Source: Flavobacteriales bacterium (GTDB lineage: Bacteria; Bacteroidota; Bacteroidia; Flavobacteriales_D; Sanyastnellaceae). Taken from it: 41,419 nt of DNA. This document shows positions 8,317 to 17,318 of the stretch, piece after piece (positions within the stretch are counted from its first letter, which is position 1; each line of letters opens with the position of its first letter). The DNA is taken from contig JAQWFN010000055.1 of the NCBI GenBank assembly GCA_029238785.1, positions 1-41,419 of the forward strand, given 5' to 3'. The notes below the pieces were generated by a model, which saw only the letters and a list, made by a program, of their open reading frames with translations, did no database searches and was not told where the DNA came from. The translations under genes were made by a program, and so were the position numbers.

Positions 8317-10039
8317 AGTACGTTTTATCTGCAATTTTTCTGTCTAAAACAGCATTGCCTGGTCCAATTTGTTTCGCGGCTTTCCATTGCTCCAGAGCAG
8401 CGGCTTTCTTATCTAAGTGGTACAAGATATCTGCATAATGTTCAACAACCACGCCATCTTGATCTCCACCGTGTTGAAGTGCTTTCTCAATCCACTTCAA
8501 GGCTTCAGCATAATCGCCCTTCACAAACAAGACCCATGCATAGGTGTCTTCAAAAGTAGCACTTGCCGGGCTAAGTTCATTTGCTCGTAAACTATACTTT
8601 GCAGCTTTCTCAAGTTGATCTTTTCTCAAACTCAAGTAATAAGCGTAGTTGTTTAAGGTGGACGCGTCATTCCCATTCAATGAAATGGCCTTTTCAAACC
8701 ACTTGTCTGAATTGCTCCAGTCTTCTAACTGGTGATAGCTCTCGCCAAGAGCTCCAGCAAATTGAGAAGACAAAAACACATCGCCAAAAACGAGCACTTC
8801 GCCAGATTTTAAGGTCTTAATTGCAGCAGAGTGATTGTCTAACTGCTGTTGTGCTATTCCCTTCCAAAGGTAAGCTTGAGGCTGATTGGGGAAGGAGAGA
8901 ATGGTTTCATTACTGTGCAACTCTAAGGCGCTCCAGTCTTGCAATTCAATGTCTATGGAACACAACTGCATCCATAATTCAAACTGTGCTGGTTTTATGG
9001 CAAGAGCCTCACTGTAAGCCGCTTGCGCTTCGGCATACATTCCCATTTGCGTGTAATAATCGCCCGAAATGGCATGTGCCAACTCGTTGTTTTTGTGCTT
9101 TTCGCGAAGCAAATCCAAAACAGCACTTACCTCTTCTTTATTTTCAACTTTTAAATAGCCCGGAGGAAATACTTTGAGCAAGGCATTTTGCTTGGCTTCA
9201 TAACTAGCGTCATTACTAAAGATACCAATATTCAAAGCTTGGAGTGCGGCTTCTTTTTTTCCTTGACGATGATAAAATGCAGCAAGCTCGAGGTGAATGG
9301 GTCCGTTGTTGGGCGATGCAGCAGCCATCTGTTCCAACAAGCTGAAGGCTTCGTCTCCTCTGCCCAAGCTTTGGAGTACCTGAACTTTTCGTTCTATCCA
9401 TAGGATTTCGTTCGGATCTTTTTCGAGAAGTGTATTGAGCTCTTGCAACACTTCTTCACCGCTACCAATTTTTTGGAGCAGGTCGAGCTTTTGTAAACTG
9501 GTTTCTTCGTTATGACCAAAGCGGTTTTCCATTGCCGTATAAGCAGCGATGGCTTCTTGGGGGCGTTGTAAGAAGATGTAATTGTTGATGAGCTGGTAGT
9601 ACTCGTCTACAGTAGCATCATCCCGCTTGGTGATCCAGATATTGTCTTTTAGCGCGGCCTCGAGCTCTCCAGAATTTAAAAGGTATTCCGCTCTGGCTGC
9701 TCTGTACCAGCGGTTTTCTTCGTCTAAAGAAACGGCCTTATTGATGTATTCAACTGCTAAACCACTGTTGTTTTGAAGAAAGGCAATGCGCGATAATTCG
9801 TAATACGACACGGCATTTTGCGCGTCGAGTTCAATGCACTTGGTGAAGGCCAGGTAGGCTTTTTCCTCATCGCCAACGGCCTTCGCACGCTGAGCCTCAA
9901 AAAAGGCCATGTCGAAAGCACTGCTTCCTTTTGGATTGCCCTCTGCACCAACAAGTTTTTCTTTGTTAGAACAGGCGCTTAAAAGAAAGAGTACCGCAAG
10001 AACGGTCGTAAAACGAGCAAGAAGAAGTTTATTTACCAT
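8306..10039 (-). CDS. TPR-repeat lipoprotein
   Basis: The 577-residue product has a lipoprotein signal peptide (lipobox LSAC, Cys23) and is then almost wholly tetratricopeptide repeats. Typical TPR phrases occur throughout: AYLAFTKCIELDAQNAVSYY, YINKAVSLDEENRWYRAARA, AAYSEALAIKPAQFELWMQL, WFEKAISLNGNDASTLNNYA and EALKWIEKALQHGG. At least ten repeats can be seen. It probably sits on a membrane as a protein-interaction scaffold. The ATG at 10039 gives the signal peptide and overlaps the nucleotidyltransferase stop by 11 bases; the frame upstream to 10102 lacks a sensible start. It links the nucleotidyltransferase with the DUF4292/EnvC pair in one operon. Partner proteins are unknown. Confidence 0.88.
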   Translation of the reverse strand: MVNKLLLARFTTVLAVLFLLSACSNKEKLVGAEGNPKGSSAFDMAFFEAQRAKAVGDEEKAYLAFTKCIELDAQNAVSYYELSRIAFLQNNSGLAVEYINKAVSLDEENRWYRAARAEYLLNSGELEAALKDNIWITKRDDATVDEYYQLINNYIFLQRPQEAIAAYTAMENRFGHNEETSLQKLDLLQKIGSGEEVLQELNTLLEKDPNEILWIERKVQVLQSLGRGDEAFSLLEQMAAASPNNGPIHLELAAFYHRQGKKEAALQALNIGIFSNDASYEAKQNALLKVFPPGYLKVENKEEVSAVLDLLREKHKNNELAHAISGDYYTQMGMYAEAQAAYSEALAIKPAQFELWMQLCSIDIELQDWSALELHSNETILSFPNQPQAYLWKGIAQQQLDNHSAAIKTLKSGEVLVFGDVFLSSQFAGALGESYHQLEDWSNSDKWFEKAISLNGNDASTLNNYAYYLSLRKDQLEKAAKYSLRANELSPASATFEDTYAWVLFVKGDYAEALKWIEKALQHGGDQDGVVVEHYADILYHLDKKAAALEQWKAAKQIGPGNAVLDRKIADKTYYAE

Positions 10040-11033
10040 GAGTAGAATAATCACCCAAGCTCTTTTCGTCGGCCTGGCCCAAGTACTCCACGTGATTTCC
10101 AATCATGGAATTGTGGAAATTGGCATTTTTAACAGTTGTGTTGCTCTGAATAATGCTGTTCTCGATAATGGAATGTTCAATTGTGCAGCCATCGCCGAGA
10201 GAGACGTGCGGACCAACAACTGAGTTCACCAAACGCACATTTTCACCAATATAACAAGGCGGAATGATCACAGAATTGCTCAGTTGAACGCTTTTCGATA
10301 CCCAATCTTTATCCTTGTTGAATTCAAGCACTTGTTTGTTGGTGAGTACAGTGGCGTTTTTATTTCCACAATCCAACCAGTCAAGTACAGCACCCGGAGT
10401 GAACTGGAGTCCTTTTTGGGTCATGTTCTTCAAGGCGTCTGGAAGTTGGTATTCTCCTCCTTTGATGATGTCGTTATCGATGAGGTATTGCAATTCTTTG
10501 CTGAGGTTTTCACCGTCTTTGAAGTAGTAAATACCAATCATGGCTAAATCAGAAACGAAGGTAGTTGGCTTCTCGATGAAGTCGGTAATTACTTGGTTTT
10601 CATCAATTTTAACAACCCCAAATTGCTCTGGATTATCGATTTGTTGCACCCAAAGCACCCCGTCTTTGCTGTCGTCCAATTTGAAGTCGGCACGAAATAG
10701 CGTGTCTGCAAAGGCCACAATAACTTTCCCCTTCAAACTCTCCTTTGCACACAAAATAGCGTGAGCAGTGCCCAAAGCTTCTTCTTGGTGGTAGATGCTA
10801 CCTACTGCTCCAAGATTTGCGGCAATGGCTTTAAGATCGGCTTCTACAGCATCGCCAAAATCGCCAATAATAAAGGCAATTTCTTCAATCTTTTCGTCGC
10901 TCAAAGCGGCAATGTCTTCTACTAAACGCTGAACAATTGGTTTTCCAGCTATCGGGAGTAATGGTTTAGGTATGGTGAGGGTATGCGGACGCATGCGCTT
11001 TCCCATTCCGGCCATTGGTACAATAATTCTCAT
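10029..11033 (-). CDS. Sugar-phosphate nucleotidyltransferase (NDP-sugar pyrophosphorylase family)
   Basis: The 334-residue product opens with the nucleotide-binding loop of the family (IIVPMAGMGKRMRPHT) followed by the PKPLLPIAGKP motif, within an N-terminal Rossmann-like transferase domain (to about residue 240). Beyond about 250 it becomes a left-handed beta-helix of hexapeptide-like repeats (PPCYIGENVRLVNSVVGPHV, IEHSIIENSIIQ). Such enzymes make NDP-glucose, NDP-mannose or similar donors for cell-surface polysaccharides; the exact sugar and nucleotide cannot be read from the sequence. The start lies 14 bases after dut. Membership in an operon with envelope genes supports a cell-surface role. 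Confidence 0.88.
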   Translation of the reverse strand: MRIIVPMAGMGKRMRPHTLTIPKPLLPIAGKPIVQRLVEDIAALSDEKIEEIAFIIGDFGDAVEADLKAIAANLGAVGSIYHQEEALGTAHAILCAKESLKGKVIVAFADTLFRADFKLDDSKDGVLWVQQIDNPEQFGVVKIDENQVITDFIEKPTTFVSDLAMIGIYYFKDGENLSKELQYLIDNDIIKGGEYQLPDALKNMTQKGLQFTPGAVLDWLDCGNKNATVLTNKQVLEFNKDKDWVSKSVQLSNSVIIPPCYIGENVRLVNSVVGPHVSLGDGCTIEHSIIENSIIQSNTTVKNANFHNSMIGNHVEYLGQADEKSLGDYSTHGK

Positions 11034-11047
11034 CTTCTCGTTTTCGT

Positions 11048-11482
11048 TTAATTTGTTCCGGTACTACCAAAACCACCAGCTCCGCGCTCGGTATCATCCA
11101 AGTTGTCTACCTGGTCGAAACTCACTCGTTCATATTTGGCAATCACCATTTGTGCAATGCGCTCACCGTCCTCGATTTTAAATCCTTCTTGTCCGTGATT
11201 GATCAAAAGCACTTTGATTTCTCCGCGGTAATCGGCGTCAATGGTTCCAGGGGAATTCAGCACGCTTATCCCATGTTTATAAGCCAGTCCACTACGCGGT
11301 CTGATTTGAGCTTCATAACCTTGTGGTAAAGCTAAATACAAGCCAGTACCAATGAGTTTTCGCTCTCCTGGAGAAATGATTTGTCCTTCACTCAAGTTTG
11401 CTCTGAGGTCCATACCAGCGCTCATGAGGGTTTCGAACTCGGGAAGGGCGTGCTTACTTTTATTGACAATTTTAATGGTCAT
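11048..11482 (-). CDS. dut: dUTP diphosphatase
   Basis: The 144-residue length is typical of trimeric dUTPase, which hydrolyses dUTP to dUMP and pyrophosphate to keep uracil out of DNA. All five family motifs are visible in order: motif 1 SAGMDLRA, motif 2 RPRSGLA, motif 3 [11 protein letters not shown] with the catalytic aspartate, motif 4 GERIAQMVI, and motif 5 [11 protein letters not shown] at the C-terminus. It is the first gene of the five-gene minus-strand operon ending at 6201. A box with one mismatch to TAnnTTTG (TTCATTTG, complement of 11500-11507) lies 17 bases upstream. Confidence 0.97.
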   Translation of the reverse strand: MTIKIVNKSKHALPEFETLMSAGMDLRANLSEGQIISPGERKLIGTGLYLALPQGYEAQIRPRSGLAYKHGISVLNSPGTIDADYRGEIKVLLINHGQEGFKIEDGERIAQMVIAKYERVSFDQVDNLDDTERGAGGFGSTGTN

Positions 11483-11552
11483 ACCGTGGCAAGTTACGTC
11501 AAATGAAAGGCGCTTTTAACAATGGCTGAACGCGCAATCCACCTCGCTTTGT

Positions 11553-12329
11553 TTATTTCCCTGGAAATTGGGCTTTTCTTTTCTCCATGAAGGCACTTGT
11601 TCCTTCTTTGAAATCCTCCGTACCGAAGCATTCCCCAAAAGCAGCGATTTCTGCTTCGTAACCATTTACCCCATCGGTATAATTGGCCAGCACGGCTTTC
11701 ATTGCCGCGTTAATGGCTATTGGTGAGTTGCGTTGGGTGCGTTTGGCGATGGCCATGGCTTTTTCCAATACTTGCTCTGCCTCAACAACATGGTTTACTA
11801 AGCCCCATTGATAAGCATCTTGAGCATCAATCATGTCGGCAGTCACAATCATTTCCATCGCTTTTCCTTTCCCAACGAGCTGGGCTAAGCGCTGGGTTCC
11901 GCCGTAACCTGGAATAACACCTAATCCAACTTCTGGCAAACCTAACTTGGCGTCGGTGCTGGCTACACGCACGTGCGCACTCATGGCCAATTCTAAACCT
12001 CCACCTAAAGCATATCCACGAACAGCAGCAATAACAGGTTTGTTCATTTGCTCCACTTTGTTGAAGAGCAAATCTTGACCTTGAGCACTTAATGAAGCAC
12101 CTTCTTCAACACTAAAATGAGCGAACTCCTTAATGTCTGCTCCAGCAACAAAGGCTTTTTCACCTGCGCCAGTAATAACGATGGCTTTTACCTCGCTGTT
12201 TTCAGCGGCGGCATCTAGAGCTTGACTGAGCTCCAAAATGGTGGTCTTATTTAAGGCGTTAAGCTGCTTTTCTCTGTTGATGGTGAGTACAAGTGTGTGG
12301 TCTATAAGTTCTTGTTTGATGTTTTCCAT
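11553..12329 (-). CDS. Enoyl-CoA hydratase / crotonase family protein
   Basis: The 258-residue product is a full-length crotonase. The oxyanion-hole segments are FVAGADIKEF and YALGGGLELAMSAHVRVAS. The two catalytic glutamates of true hydratases are present, in GGGLELA and in LPEVGLGVIPGYGGTQRL. It therefore probably hydrates trans-2-enoyl-CoA to 3-hydroxyacyl-CoA in fatty-acid or amino-acid breakdown. The ATG at 12329 is chosen because the conserved fold starts there and a TAnnTTTG box lies 18 bases upstream; the extended frame to 12365 would cover that promoter. It stands alone, 70 bases before dut. Confidence 0.93.
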   Translation of the reverse strand: MENIKQELIDHTLVLTINREKQLNALNKTTILELSQALDAAAENSEVKAIVITGAGEKAFVAGADIKEFAHFSVEEGASLSAQGQDLLFNKVEQMNKPVIAAVRGYALGGGLELAMSAHVRVASTDAKLGLPEVGLGVIPGYGGTQRLAQLVGKGKAMEMIVTADMIDAQDAYQWGLVNHVVEAEQVLEKAMAIAKRTQRNSPIAINAAMKAVLANYTDGVNGYEAEIAAFGECFGTEDFKEGTSAFMEKRKAQFPGK

Positions 12330-12347
12330 GAGGGCATATTTTCTAAG

Positions 12348-12355
12348 CAAAATTA
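12348..12355 (-). promoter_or_regulatory. Promoter -7 box of the enoyl-CoA hydratase gene
   Basis: Reads TAATTTTG on the minus strand, a perfect match to the Bacteroidota TAnnTTTG -7 box. Its G lies 18 bases before the ATG at 12329. The -33 region is weak, with no clear TTTG at the usual spacing. Confidence 0.5.
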
Positions 12356-12385
12356 GGAAAAACAATGAGGGAATGTAGGATGAAT

Positions 12386-12422
12386 AAAAAGGGCGAAATA
12401 CTCAAGGAGAATCTCGCCCTTT
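12386..12422 (-). terminator. Rho-independent terminator of the giant T9SS protein gene
   Basis: A 9-bp stem AAAGGGCGA/TCGCCCTTT (12388-12396 with 12414-12422) and a 17-base loop. On the minus strand it is followed by a T-run (complement of the A-run at 12386-12390). It lies about 30 bases after the stop codon at 12451. Confidence 0.8.
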
Positions 12423-12450
12423 AAAAAAGGTTGTAGCCGTTTAAACAGCC

Positions 12451-15400
12451 TTACTTCATAAACTTAACACTGAAGTCGAAGCCTTGTTCATTGGTGAATC
12501 TCGCATGGTGAATACCACGGGCAATTCCATTTAAGTTAAAGCTTTGTTTGCCATTGTTGGCTGTGATTTGAGTGTCATAAACGAGCTGACCAACACTGTT
12601 GTAAACGCTCATGTTCATTACTCCACTGAGTCCGTTCATCTCAACCTGAAGGGCCTGCCCGTCATAATAAGCGCTCATTTCTTCACTCAACTCCTCTAAA
12701 CCAACACTGGTGATAGCGTTAACGGTTACACTAGAATTAGCGCTGCACTGGTCGTTGTAAGCGAATACTTCGAAAACGTACTCACCATCTTGCGTGAAGA
12801 TGTAGTCGAGTACTTCACCACTTCCAACAAGGGTTCCGTTGTAGTACCATTCAATGTTTGCATCAGCTGTTGTGCTGGCGTTAAGACTGATCAAGGCAAA
12901 ATTGTTGACGATGTTGGCATCAACTTGATCTTGAGTTTGTAAACCAATGTTGTTTGGGTCGCTCAAATCGCTGTTGATTTCCCATGAATTACATGCACTT
13001 TGAACAAGCACGGTGTAATTTTCTGCGTTCAATTCATCAATGATGTAGCTGCCTGTAAAACTTCCAGATTGAACTACTTCATTGGCTTCGTTAAGCACTT
13101 CAAAGCTCATTTCACCGCCTTCAGAAGTTAAATTGATATATCCACTCAGGTCTTCGTTACAAGAAGCAATCTGACTCCAAGAGTTCAACACTTCTTCGTT
13201 TGGAGTGTCTATGTAGATGGTCTCTGATCTTGAGCTACAAGTAGCTTCAGAGTTAACCAATTCTGCTGTGTAATTACCAAACGGGAGGTTCTCAATGCTT
13301 GAAGAACCATTGAAGTTTTCTTCAACAGCAATGAGCTGGTCCATTTCATCATACCATGATAACGTTCCTCCGGCTACACCGCTAACTGCAACGCTTCCAT
13401 TGTTTTCGCCATAACAAGACACTTCCGTAGCTTCCAAGGTAATGGGTGCTTCGAAATGAATGAGGAAGTAGTTTTCAGCACTGTTTTCAGCCACATCAAC
13501 CGTCCAGCTCAATCCTTCTTCAAGAACAGCAATTTCTCCGCTTTCGATATTTTCAATGCTGATACAAGCACTGCTTGGCAAATCAAGAAGGTCTTCGATG
13601 CTGAAGGTGTAGGTTCCAGCTCCATTTGCCGCGATGTGAACAGGAACACTAAAGTTACCGTTAACACCACCAACAGCGTTTTGTTGCAATTCGTATCCAT
13701 CTTCACTCGTGAGGCTCAATGATGGCTGGTTTGGATTCATGCTCCCCAGTTTCAAAGCGTCTGTTCCGTTTTCGTAGTTGCTAGTGGCTCCATCAATAAA
13801 ACCAAGCACAACAACATCATTCAAACCAGAACCAGACAAGCTCAATGCAAGGTGAGGTACGTTAGCAAACGACCTTTCAAATACAACACCGCTGCTGCTT
13901 TTAGCGTTTTCTTCCCACTGAAGCACGGCTCCGGGAGCATCGGCCTTTGCCCAGAAAGACTGTCCCATGGCAATGTATCTCGGTGCAGTTCCTAAACCGG
14001 TGTTTCCGTTGTAAGACAAGTAACTGTCTGTTTCAGCATCATAAATATAATAGGTGCTTACACCAGTAGAGTTGGCTACCATGGCATCCCAGTCAATTTC
14101 ACTTGGGTATTTGTTAACTACCAAGTTCCAACCGTCAATGGCCAAACCATCTGCACTGGTGAAGTTTAAAGGCTGAGTAATGCTTCCTTGCTGAAGACCT
14201 CCTTTAATGTCAACATTCAATGCACCACCATTCATAAATACCATGTATCCACGATCTGTTTCTAGCGCGTCGGTAATGTTGCCCGTTTCTTCCCAGCCGT
14301 TGTTGAGGTCACCAGACATGCTTTCGTCATACTTCTGAATGTTGTTGAATGGGTAAACATCGAAATCTGAGCCAGGGAAACCGGTTGTTGGGAAATCGTC
14401 GTTCCAATCGTCAATCGTTAAACCTGTTAAAGGAGCACCGAGGTTCACCCAGTCTTGCTGACCAGAACCAATGTAACGCTGCATGGTGATGTCGCCTACA
14501 ATGCTTGCTCCGTTTCTAAACGGACCAATACCACCGTCGCCAGTGGCATCGGAAATCAATGTGAGGTCGCTTGTGCCGAGGTCCAAAGTACCCTCTTCTG
14601 GAGAAAGCACACCTTCGATATTTACATCACTCAATAAAGTCACACCGCTTCCTGTGTTATCAATTTTCAAGTTGTTGAAGGTGCTGATCGAAGAACCAAC
14701 AATGACTTGTGCACCTGAGCCTTTGAAGGTAACGGTGCTGTTTTCAGCTGTGAATGTGCCGTCGTTAGCTAAGTTTCCGAAAAGCTTCAGTTCAGCCCCA
14801 GAGCCGGTGAGGGTTCCAGAAACACTGAAGTCAGAAGCAATCATATCTTGCGTCAAATCAACGGTATGAGCAGCTTGAACGTTCACACGCTTGAATTTAC
14901 CGGGTACAAAAGTTTCTCCCTGAGCACTTAGTGGATCTTGAGACCAAATGGCATCATTAGAATCACCCGATGCAACACTGTACCACTCTTCTTGGCAACC
15001 GTATTGTCTCACTTGAATATCGTCAATACGTGGTTTACCAGCATTTCCTAAAGTTACGTTTATGGCAAAAGAGAAGTAGTTGGCCAAAACGTGGTTCCCA
15101 TCTACAGCGGTGCTTCCTGCATCTGTGAGGGCATCCCAGCCTCCACCTGTTTGGTAGCCAAACGACCATGTTCCGTCTTCGCTGCGAATAACTTCAATAC
15201 CGTAAATTTCATTGTTGGTGTCGAGCACCAAAGAAGAGCTGATCAAATCGGTATAAACACCGTTGTCTATTCTTACTAATCTAAAGTTGTCGGTTGTTGT
15301 ACCAAAGTTAACCCCAACGGCATAACCGTCTAAGCTTGCGCTAAAGGCATCGGCTTCAGAACCGGCAAGAACGGCCATGATCCAGTTGTTTGCCGAAGTG

Positions 15401-17172
15401 TTGAAGGCACCGTGCTTTAAGTTGAATCTCCATCGGGTTTCAGCACCGCGAAGCTCAAGATTGTCTAGGTTTAAGCTGGCATAATCGCTAGTAGCAACGC
15501 TTCCATCGTGCTTCAAATCGTAAGATCCAGAGATGGTGGCTATGGAGTTAACGGTATTCCAATCTCCACCCAAGTCCCAAGCGCTGAGGTCGTTGTCTTC
15601 AAAATCAACGGCAACATTTTCATCTGTTCCACTCTCGTCATCTTCCAAGGTAAGGGTGAAACGAGGGTTCCCTGCCGCTTGTGTGTTAATACCTCCGGTG
15701 AAATTTTGCAATTCAAAAACCAAGGTTTCGTCGATCTGACAAAGGTCGTTGCCACTAATGGTTATGGTTACAGTTTTGTCTGTTGCATCATTTGCAGCCC
15801 AAGTGATTGTTTGAGTCGCATAATTGTCGATACGTGTTGCGTCTCCAGAAATAAGCACGACGTCTGCACTTGCAGGACAACGGTCGTCTTCACCAATAAT
15901 TCCTAGATCAAAAGTATAGGTGAAGTCAGAACTGGTTTCTTCTACGGTGCCTGTAGCGGTTGTGAAGCTAACTTCTGTGGCGGGTAACATCAAAAGGTTG
16001 TCGAAATACAAGCGACGAGCAGCACTAGGGTTGGTAATGTTCGTGCTTACTGCAAAGTAGCTGCTAGTGGTAATGTTGTTGTCGCGTACACTTCCTCGAA
16101 GCGTCACCGCATCAACATTGTCAAAACCAGCATCGGCATAAACGTCAAACTCGCCATCAGTACTGCGTACTACTTTAATGGTATAACCGCCGTATGCGTT
16201 AGCGGTAAGTGGGTAATTGAGGTCTAAGATTTCTGCTTCTATAAGCCCTGTTCTTCTCACCAAAACCAATTTATCGCCGGCAACATCGCTTTTCCACTTG
16301 AGGTAATAACCATTGAAGTCCATGGCAGCACCAATTTTCAACTTGGTGTCGTCATTGGTATCAGATGTTAAGATGACCGCAAAGTTGTTGGCATCGCTCA
16401 AGTCCCAATTCAAACCACTTGCAATAGAGAATTCCCAAACACCGTAAGCCTGTGTGCTTGGTGTTGTAATGGCCGCTTCTCCAGTGGAGGCGTTACTCAA
16501 AAGAACACTTGGGTTGTTTGCTGTGGCTGAACCAATGTTAACGTTCGATCCATCGCCAGTCAAGCTAGAAGCATCAACAACGGCAAAATCCGTGGTGTTT
16601 CCAGACCATGTTACATCCGCACTAAGGTTGTTATCGCTAAAGCCGTCATCACCAACTGTAAAGAAGGCTTTGAAATTTGCACCGCTGTTTGAATCAAATT
16701 GATCTAAGTTACAACCATTGGCATCATCACCTGTAATTCTCCAATATACCTCAAGTACATAATCCCCATCGCTGAGGCCGCTGAGCAAGTTTACATTGGC
16801 CGTGGTGTTTTGCCAACGCTGATCGCCGCCACCCAATTCTCCATTGTACGGAATGCTCACAGAAGTAAATGTTCCGCTTCCTTCGCACGACTTATAAACC
16901 GCATAGAAGATTTCTCCGCCACACACGTTTCCACCACCATTTTTAAAGGTTTTCACCTCTCCACCGTTTAAGATAAAGGTGTCGTTGGTATTGAAAAAAC
17001 CGTAATGGTATCCATTGACAACAGCAGCGCCATCAGCATTGGCTCCTCCAGCACGGAAGGTGTTGCCATTACCAGCATCAATTACAGCATAGGTTTGAAA
17101 TATACCCCACCCGGCGAAAGCAGGCACAGCTAGAACGAGGGCGAAAAGGCCCAAGAGAATTTTTTTCAGCAT
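12451..17172 (-). CDS. Giant secreted protein with Calx-beta-like domain and T9SS type A sorting domain
   Basis: The 1573-residue product starts with a signal peptide (MLKKILLGLFALVLAVPAFA). It contains two related segments of about 190 residues (about 180-400 and 525-725) that share the phrases DKLVLVRRTG / DNFRLVRIDNG and VVRSTDGEFDVYADAG / VIRSEDGTWSFGYQTG, which suggests an internal duplication of a lectin-like jelly-roll. A Calx-beta-like domain lies between them (about 400-520; SADVVLISGDATRIDNYATQ, IDETLVFELQNFTGG). Later parts include a repetitive beta-rich stretch (FNNLKIDNTGSGVTLLSDVN). Residues about 1490-1573 form a type A sorting domain (MSVYNSVGQLVYDTQI, GIARGIHHARF). No catalytic motif was recognised; a surface adhesin or glycan-binding role is inference. 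Confidence 0.88.
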   Translation of the reverse strand: MLKKILLGLFALVLAVPAFAGWGIFQTYAVIDAGNGNTFRAGGANADGAAVVNGYHYGFFNTNDTFILNGGEVKTFKNGGGNVCGGEIFYAVYKSCEGSGTFTSVSIPYNGELGGGDQRWQNTTANVNLLSGLSDGDYVLEVYWRITGDDANGCNLDQFDSNSGANFKAFFTVGDDGFSDNNLSADVTWSGNTTDFAVVDASSLTGDGSNVNIGSATANNPSVLLSNASTGEAAITTPSTQAYGVWEFSIASGLNWDLSDANNFAVILTSDTNDDTKLKIGAAMDFNGYYLKWKSDVAGDKLVLVRRTGLIEAEILDLNYPLTANAYGGYTIKVVRSTDGEFDVYADAGFDNVDAVTLRGSVRDNNITTSSYFAVSTNITNPSAARRLYFDNLLMLPATEVSFTTATGTVEETSSDFTYTFDLGIIGEDDRCPASADVVLISGDATRIDNYATQTITWAANDATDKTVTITISGNDLCQIDETLVFELQNFTGGINTQAAGNPRFTLTLEDDESGTDENVAVDFEDNDLSAWDLGGDWNTVNSIATISGSYDLKHDGSVATSDYASLNLDNLELRGAETRWRFNLKHGAFNTSANNWIMAVLAGSEADAFSASLDGYAVGVNFGTTTDNFRLVRIDNGVYTDLISSSLVLDTNNEIYGIEVIRSEDGTWSFGYQTGGGWDALTDAGSTAVDGNHVLANYFSFAINVTLGNAGKPRIDDIQVRQYGCQEEWYSVASGDSNDAIWSQDPLSAQGETFVPGKFKRVNVQAAHTVDLTQDMIASDFSVSGTLTGSGAELKLFGNLANDGTFTAENSTVTFKGSGAQVIVGSSISTFNNLKIDNTGSGVTLLSDVNIEGVLSPEEGTLDLGTSDLTLISDATGDGGIGPFRNGASIVGDITMQRYIGSGQQDWVNLGAPLTGLTIDDWNDDFPTTGFPGSDFDVYPFNNIQKYDESMSGDLNNGWEETGNITDALETDRGYMVFMNGGALNVDIKGGLQQGSITQPLNFTSADGLAIDGWNLVVNKYPSEIDWDAMVANSTGVSTYYIYDAETDSYLSYNGNTGLGTAPRYIAMGQSFWAKADAPGAVLQWEENAKSSSGVVFERSFANVPHLALSLSGSGLNDVVVLGFIDGATSNYENGTDALKLGSMNPNQPSLSLTSEDGYELQQNAVGGVNGNFSVPVHIAANGAGTYTFSIEDLLDLPSSACISIENIESGEIAVLEEGLSWTVDVAENSAENYFLIHFEAPITLEATEVSCYGENNGSVAVSGVAGGTLSWYDEMDQLIAVEENFNGSSSIENLPFGNYTAELVNSEATCSSRSETIYIDTPNEEVLNSWSQIASCNEDLSGYINLTSEGGEMSFEVLNEANEVVQSGSFTGSYIIDELNAENYTVLVQSACNSWEINSDLSDPNNIGLQTQDQVDANIVNNFALISLNASTTADANIEWYYNGTLVGSGEVLDYIFTQDGEYVFEVFAYNDQCSANSSVTVNAITSVGLEELSEEMSAYYDGQALQVEMNGLSGVMNMSVYNSVGQLVYDTQITANNGKQSFNLNGIARGIHHARFTNEQGFDFSVKFMK

Positions 17173-17318
17173 ATCAGTAGACTTTGGTTAGCACTTTCCT
17201 TTGAACTCTTGGTCCGCAAAAAAGGTGCATAAAGATATGGAAAAAAGGTGTTAATAGAACACTTATGTGTTGGAGAATTGCATAATTGAACAGCCCTAAC
17301 TTATTCCAATTGAGCTCT

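Noticed and set aside
17230-17237. TATCTTTA as promoter of the giant T9SS protein
   Set aside because: It has one mismatch to TAnnTTTG and no matching -33 element, so it is too weak to list.
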